This document shows positions 61,477 through 64,000 of a stretch of 64,000 nucleotides of DNA, one piece after another (position 1 is the stretch's first letter; each line of letters begins with the position of its first letter). The notes below the pieces were generated by a model, which saw nothing but the letters and a program-made list of their open reading frames with translations, ran no database searches and was not told the DNA's origin. The translations under genes and the position numbers were made by a program. The stretch is from Leminorella grimontii ATCC 33999 = DSM 5078. Lineage in GTDB: Bacteria > Pseudomonadota > Gammaproteobacteria > Enterobacterales > Enterobacteriaceae. Location: the NCBI RefSeq assembly GCF_000439085.1, contig NZ_AUUA01000002.1, positions 248,001 through 312,000 on the forward strand. Reading direction: 5' to 3'.

Positions 61477-62571
61477 CTATCGGGAATCAATAGAGATGCG
61501 GTTTCGCCCGCTTCTCTTCGCCCGATACAGCTGGCTGTCGGCCGAGCGGTAGATATCTTCCGGCGTCATCATGTCTTTATCCGGCGTAATCACCGTTACG
61601 CCGATGCTTATTGTCAAAGAGATCCGAGCGCCGTCCGTCGAGGTGAATTCATGGCGTTGAACGCGTTTACACAGGCGACTGGCGCTGCTAAAGGCCTCGA
61701 TTCGCGTCAGGTTAGGCAACAGCAGCGCGAACTCCTCTCCGCCGATGCGCCCGACGATGTCGCCGCTTCTTACCGTGCCCTTCACCAGCTTGACGACGTC
61801 CACCAGCACCCGATCGCCGCTGTCATGCCCGTAGGTATCGTTGACGGACTTAAAGTAGTCGATATCGATAATCATCATGGCGAACGTCATTCGCTCAGCC
61901 GTCGCCTGCTGTTTTAATCCCTGCAGGTGGGCAAAAAAGGAACGTCGGTTAATGGCGGACGTTAAGCTGTCGCTATCGGCAATCACTTCCAGCTCCTGAA
62001 AGCTGCCGCCGCGAATGTACTCACCGATATATCCCCAAAACAGCGATAGCGCGATGGCTCCCAACAGGTTGAGCAACGCCACATAGCTCTGGTTGAACAT
62101 CGGCCAGCTGCCCAAATGGGTTAACATAATCGTCAGAATAACGAGAAAATAGCAGACGCTGTAGGCAGACCCCTGCTTTCCGCCCAAGAGAAGGAAGGCA
62201 AAGCCCGCCGGGATCACCAGATAGGCGCTGATTTGGTATTCCCCTTGAAGCGCCCAGAACACGATGATGACCAGCAGAGAGGTCAATATTACGGTAAACC
62301 ACACGCTCTGCTTTAAGCGCCCTCTCATCCACAGATCGACCAGAATAATAATGCTAAGAAAACCGCACACCGCATTACACAGCGCGGCAAGCCAGCTTTG
62401 AGCGCCAAACAGGTGAACCGGCACGAACGCAAAAGCGCCAATGGCGGTAAAGACCGTGGTATAGATGACGTGCTTCACCTTTCGCTCATCCTCGATGCGG
62501 TCTATCGACATCGAATGGGCGATAACGCGTTGAATCAACCTGTTATAGAGAAAGGAGATAAACTTTTTCAT
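61477..62571 (-). CDS. membrane-bound diguanylate cyclase (GGDEF)
   Basis: The 364-residue protein has six or so N-terminal membrane helices and a C-terminal GGDEF domain with active site GGEEF, preceded five residues earlier by RSGD, the inhibitory I-site. It makes cyclic-di-GMP from two GTP at the inner membrane; what the membrane part senses is unknown. I chose the ATG at 62571 (MKKFISFLYNR); no strong ribosome site was found. Cyclic-di-GMP commonly opposes flagellar motility, so a link with the Flag-2 locus is possible but only a guess. Confidence 0.9.
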   Translation of the reverse strand: MKKFISFLYNRLIQRVIAHSMSIDRIEDERKVKHVIYTTVFTAIGAFAFVPVHLFGAQSWLAALCNAVCGFLSIIILVDLWMRGRLKQSVWFTVILTSLLVIIVFWALQGEYQISAYLVIPAGFAFLLLGGKQGSAYSVCYFLVILTIMLTHLGSWPMFNQSYVALLNLLGAIALSLFWGYIGEYIRGGSFQELEVIADSDSLTSAINRRSFFAHLQGLKQQATAERMTFAMMIIDIDYFKSVNDTYGHDSGDRVLVDVVKLVKGTVRSGDIVGRIGGEEFALLLPNLTRIEAFSSASRLCKRVQRHEFTSTDGARISLTISIGVTVITPDKDMMTPEDIYRSADSQLYRAKRSGRNRISIDSR

Positions 62572-62957
62572 GAATAACGTTATCAATGAGTGAGTGAAAA
62601 TCGCCAAAACTGACGGCGAATAACCGCATCCTGCGCGCGATCCTCCCTCCCTGTAAGCCTCTTCGAATAACGATTGACGCAGTCAGAAGACACAGCCTAA
62701 TGATAATCTATAAATCAGCCATTCACTGGAAAAAGGCGAATTGAGGAAAATTGCAGCGACGTAAATAGGCGCTACAGAGCGATGAACGCGAGAATTAATA
62801 CGCTGGCGCTTTCCACAGGCTGCACACTTCTTTACAGTATCTCCATTTTTTCTCCACCTTTTTTTGTGAGGGACGGAGTAAAATGGCGGCAATATTGACA
62901 AATATGCTGACAAACAGTCTTCAATAAAAAGGCGTTACCTGATGAGAAGCAGTATCC
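62572..62957. other. intergenic region before acrD
   Basis: No gene is supported. It must hold the promoters of the divergent diguanylate cyclase and acrD genes. TTGACA occurs at 62895-62900, but the best -10 candidate (TTCAAT, 62920-62925) is 19 bases away, so the promoter is doubtful. Confidence 0.4.
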
Positions 62958-64000
62958 ATGGCTAACTTTTTTACCGACCGCCCCATCTTTGCCTGGGTTA
63001 TCGCTATTATTCTCAGCCTGTCCGGGCTGCTTGCCCTCAATTCACTGCCGGTAGAACAGTATCCAAATCTGGCGCCGCCGACGGTCAGAATTTCCGCCAG
63101 CTATCCGGGCGCATCGGCCCAAACGCTGGAAAACACGGTCACCCAAATTATTGAGCAGAGCATGACCGGGCTCGACAACCTGATGTACATGTCGTCCCAG
63201 AGCAGCAACACCGGCAGCGCATCCATCACGCTCACCTTTACCGCTGGTACTGACCCCAACGAAGCGATGCAGCAGGTGCAAAACAAGCTGCAAAGCGCCA
63301 CCCGAAAGCTGCCTCAGGACGTACAGCAGCAGGGCGTCACCGTGTCGAAATCCGGCGACAGCTCGCTGATGACCGTCGCCTTTGTGTCAACCGATCACAG
63401 CATGAACCGTCAGGATATTGCCGACTACGTCGCCAGTAATTTGCAGGACCCTATCAGCCGTATCAACGGCGTTGGCAGCGTGGACGCCTACGGTTCGCAA
63501 TACGCCATGCGGATTTGGCTCGATCCGAACAAGCTCAATAGCTATAGGCTGACGGCGCAAAACGTCGTCGACGCCATCTCTTCACAAAACAAGCAAATCG
63601 CCGTCGGTCAGGTTGGCGGTACGCCGTCGGTAGCCGGCCAGACGCTCAACGCCACCATGAACGCACAGGCCCAGCTGCAGACGGCGGAGCAGTTTCGCGC
63701 CATCACGCTGCGAGTAAATCAGGACGGCTCCTTCGTTACGCTGGGCGACGTCGCCACCGTTGAACTGGGCGCGGAAAAGTACGACTACCTGAGCCGCTAT
63801 AACGGCATGCCCGCCTCCGGCATGGGGATTAAGCTGGCGTCCGGCGCCAACGAGCTGGCGACCGACAAGCTGGTAAAAGACAAGATTGCCGAACTGTCGC
63901 ACTACTTCCCCCACGGGCTGAAGGCGGAATACGCTTATGAAACCACGCCGTTCGTTGAAGCCTCCATCAAAGACGTCGTAAAGACGCTGTTTGAGGCGGT
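62958..64000 (+). CDS. acrD: RND multidrug/aminoglycoside efflux pump AcrD, N-terminal part (cut by window end)
   Basis: The frame is open to the window end (347 codons of about 1040). The first helix and porter start ANFFTDRPIFAWVIAIILS, then LPVEQYPNLAPPTVRISASYPGASAQTLENTVTQ and GLDNLMYMSSQSS, follow AcrD more closely than AcrB (for example SLPVEQYP, ASAQTLENTV and AEKYDYLSRYNG). AcrD is an inner-membrane proton antiporter that works with AcrA and TolC and moves aminoglycosides and other amphiphiles. No periplasmic adapter gene stands upstream, as is usual for acrD. Confidence 0.9.
   Translation, partial: MANFFTDRPIFAWVIAIILSLSGLLALNSLPVEQYPNLAPPTVRISASYPGASAQTLENTVTQIIEQSMTGLDNLMYMSSQSSNTGSASITLTFTAGTDPNEAMQQVQNKLQSATRKLPQDVQQQGVTVSKSGDSSLMTVAFVSTDHSMNRQDIADYVASNLQDPISRINGVGSVDAYGSQYAMRIWLDPNKLNSYRLTAQNVVDAISSQNKQIAVGQVGGTPSVAGQTLNATMNAQAQLQTAEQFRAITLRVNQDGSFVTLGDVATVELGAEKYDYLSRYNGMPASGMGIKLASGANELATDKLVKDKIAELSHYFPHGLKAEYAYETTPFVEASIKDVVKTLFEA

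Noticed and set aside
62958-64000. RND pump gene without an adapter gene upstream, as a possible oddity
   Set aside because: acrD genes normally stand alone and use AcrA encoded elsewhere, so this is ordinary.
1-64000. CRISPR arrays, tRNA and rRNA genes, insertion-sequence transposases
   Set aside because: None was recognised on either strand.

Overview
The window comes from a Gram-negative member of the Enterobacterales with a moderately GC-rich chromosome. The evidence is MltB, a MepH-like endopeptidase, an AcrD-type RND pump and a complete lateral (Flag-2) flagellar locus. I cannot name the genus from the sequence alone.

Bases 1-8970 hold the end of an MFS transporter gene and a catabolic island. 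A minus-strand operon encodes, in order of transcription, a DgoK-type kinase, a DgoA-type aldolase, an N-acyl-D-amino-acid deacylase, a RidA imine hydrolase, an SSS symporter and a D-serine-dehydratase-like PLP enzyme. A GntR-type and an IclR-type regulator flank it. Read as one pathway, the enzymes would take up an N-acyl-D-hexosaminate (an oxidised amino sugar), deacylate and deaminate it to a 2-keto-3-deoxy sugar acid, phosphorylate that and cleave it to pyruvate and glyceraldehyde 3-phosphate. Two near-identical 22-bp palindrome-containing repeats, 40 bp apart, lie in front of the operon.

Bases 8981-49058 are a Flag-2 locus of about 40 kb in the standard order. It consists of lafU-T-S-F-E-D-C-B, lafA, lafZ plus a periplasmic partner, lafW-lfgL-K-J-I-H-G-F-E-D-C-B, then lfgA-M-N, accessory glycosylation genes, lfiJ-I-H-G-F-E-lafK, and finally lfiM-N-P-Q-R-lfhB-lfhA. 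Every structural class needed for a flagellum is present and intact. Good sigma-54 (-24/-12) promoters precede lafB and lfgB, which fits control by the sigma-54 activator LafK. LafS (sigma-28) and LfgM (anti-sigma) form the late switch. The accessory slot between lfgN and lfiJ carries a gene of unknown function, an 824-residue glycosyltransferase with three parts (GT2, GT25, GT-B-like) and a second GT25 enzyme coupled to lfiJ. A compact type I toxin-antitoxin locus of the zorO/orzO kind sits inside the flagellar cluster, between the lafZ module and lafW.

Bases 49060-55445 form an accessory island with several AT-rich genes: a Ner-like regulator beside a frameshifted gene, orphan toxin-tail and immunity-like genes, a Fic AMP-transferase with a palindromic operator at its start codon and a broken upstream copy of operator plus 5' end, a HigBA toxin-antitoxin pair, and two copies of a repeat of about 220 bp.

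Bases 55446-64000 are mostly ordinary chromosome: an unrecognised tail-anchored protein, a MepH-like NlpC/P60 endopeptidase, a glutathione S-transferase, an AbgA-like M20 hydrolase convergent with a LysR regulator, MltB, a membrane diguanylate cyclase, and the first third of acrD, cut by the window edge. I saw no rRNA, tRNA or CRISPR array.
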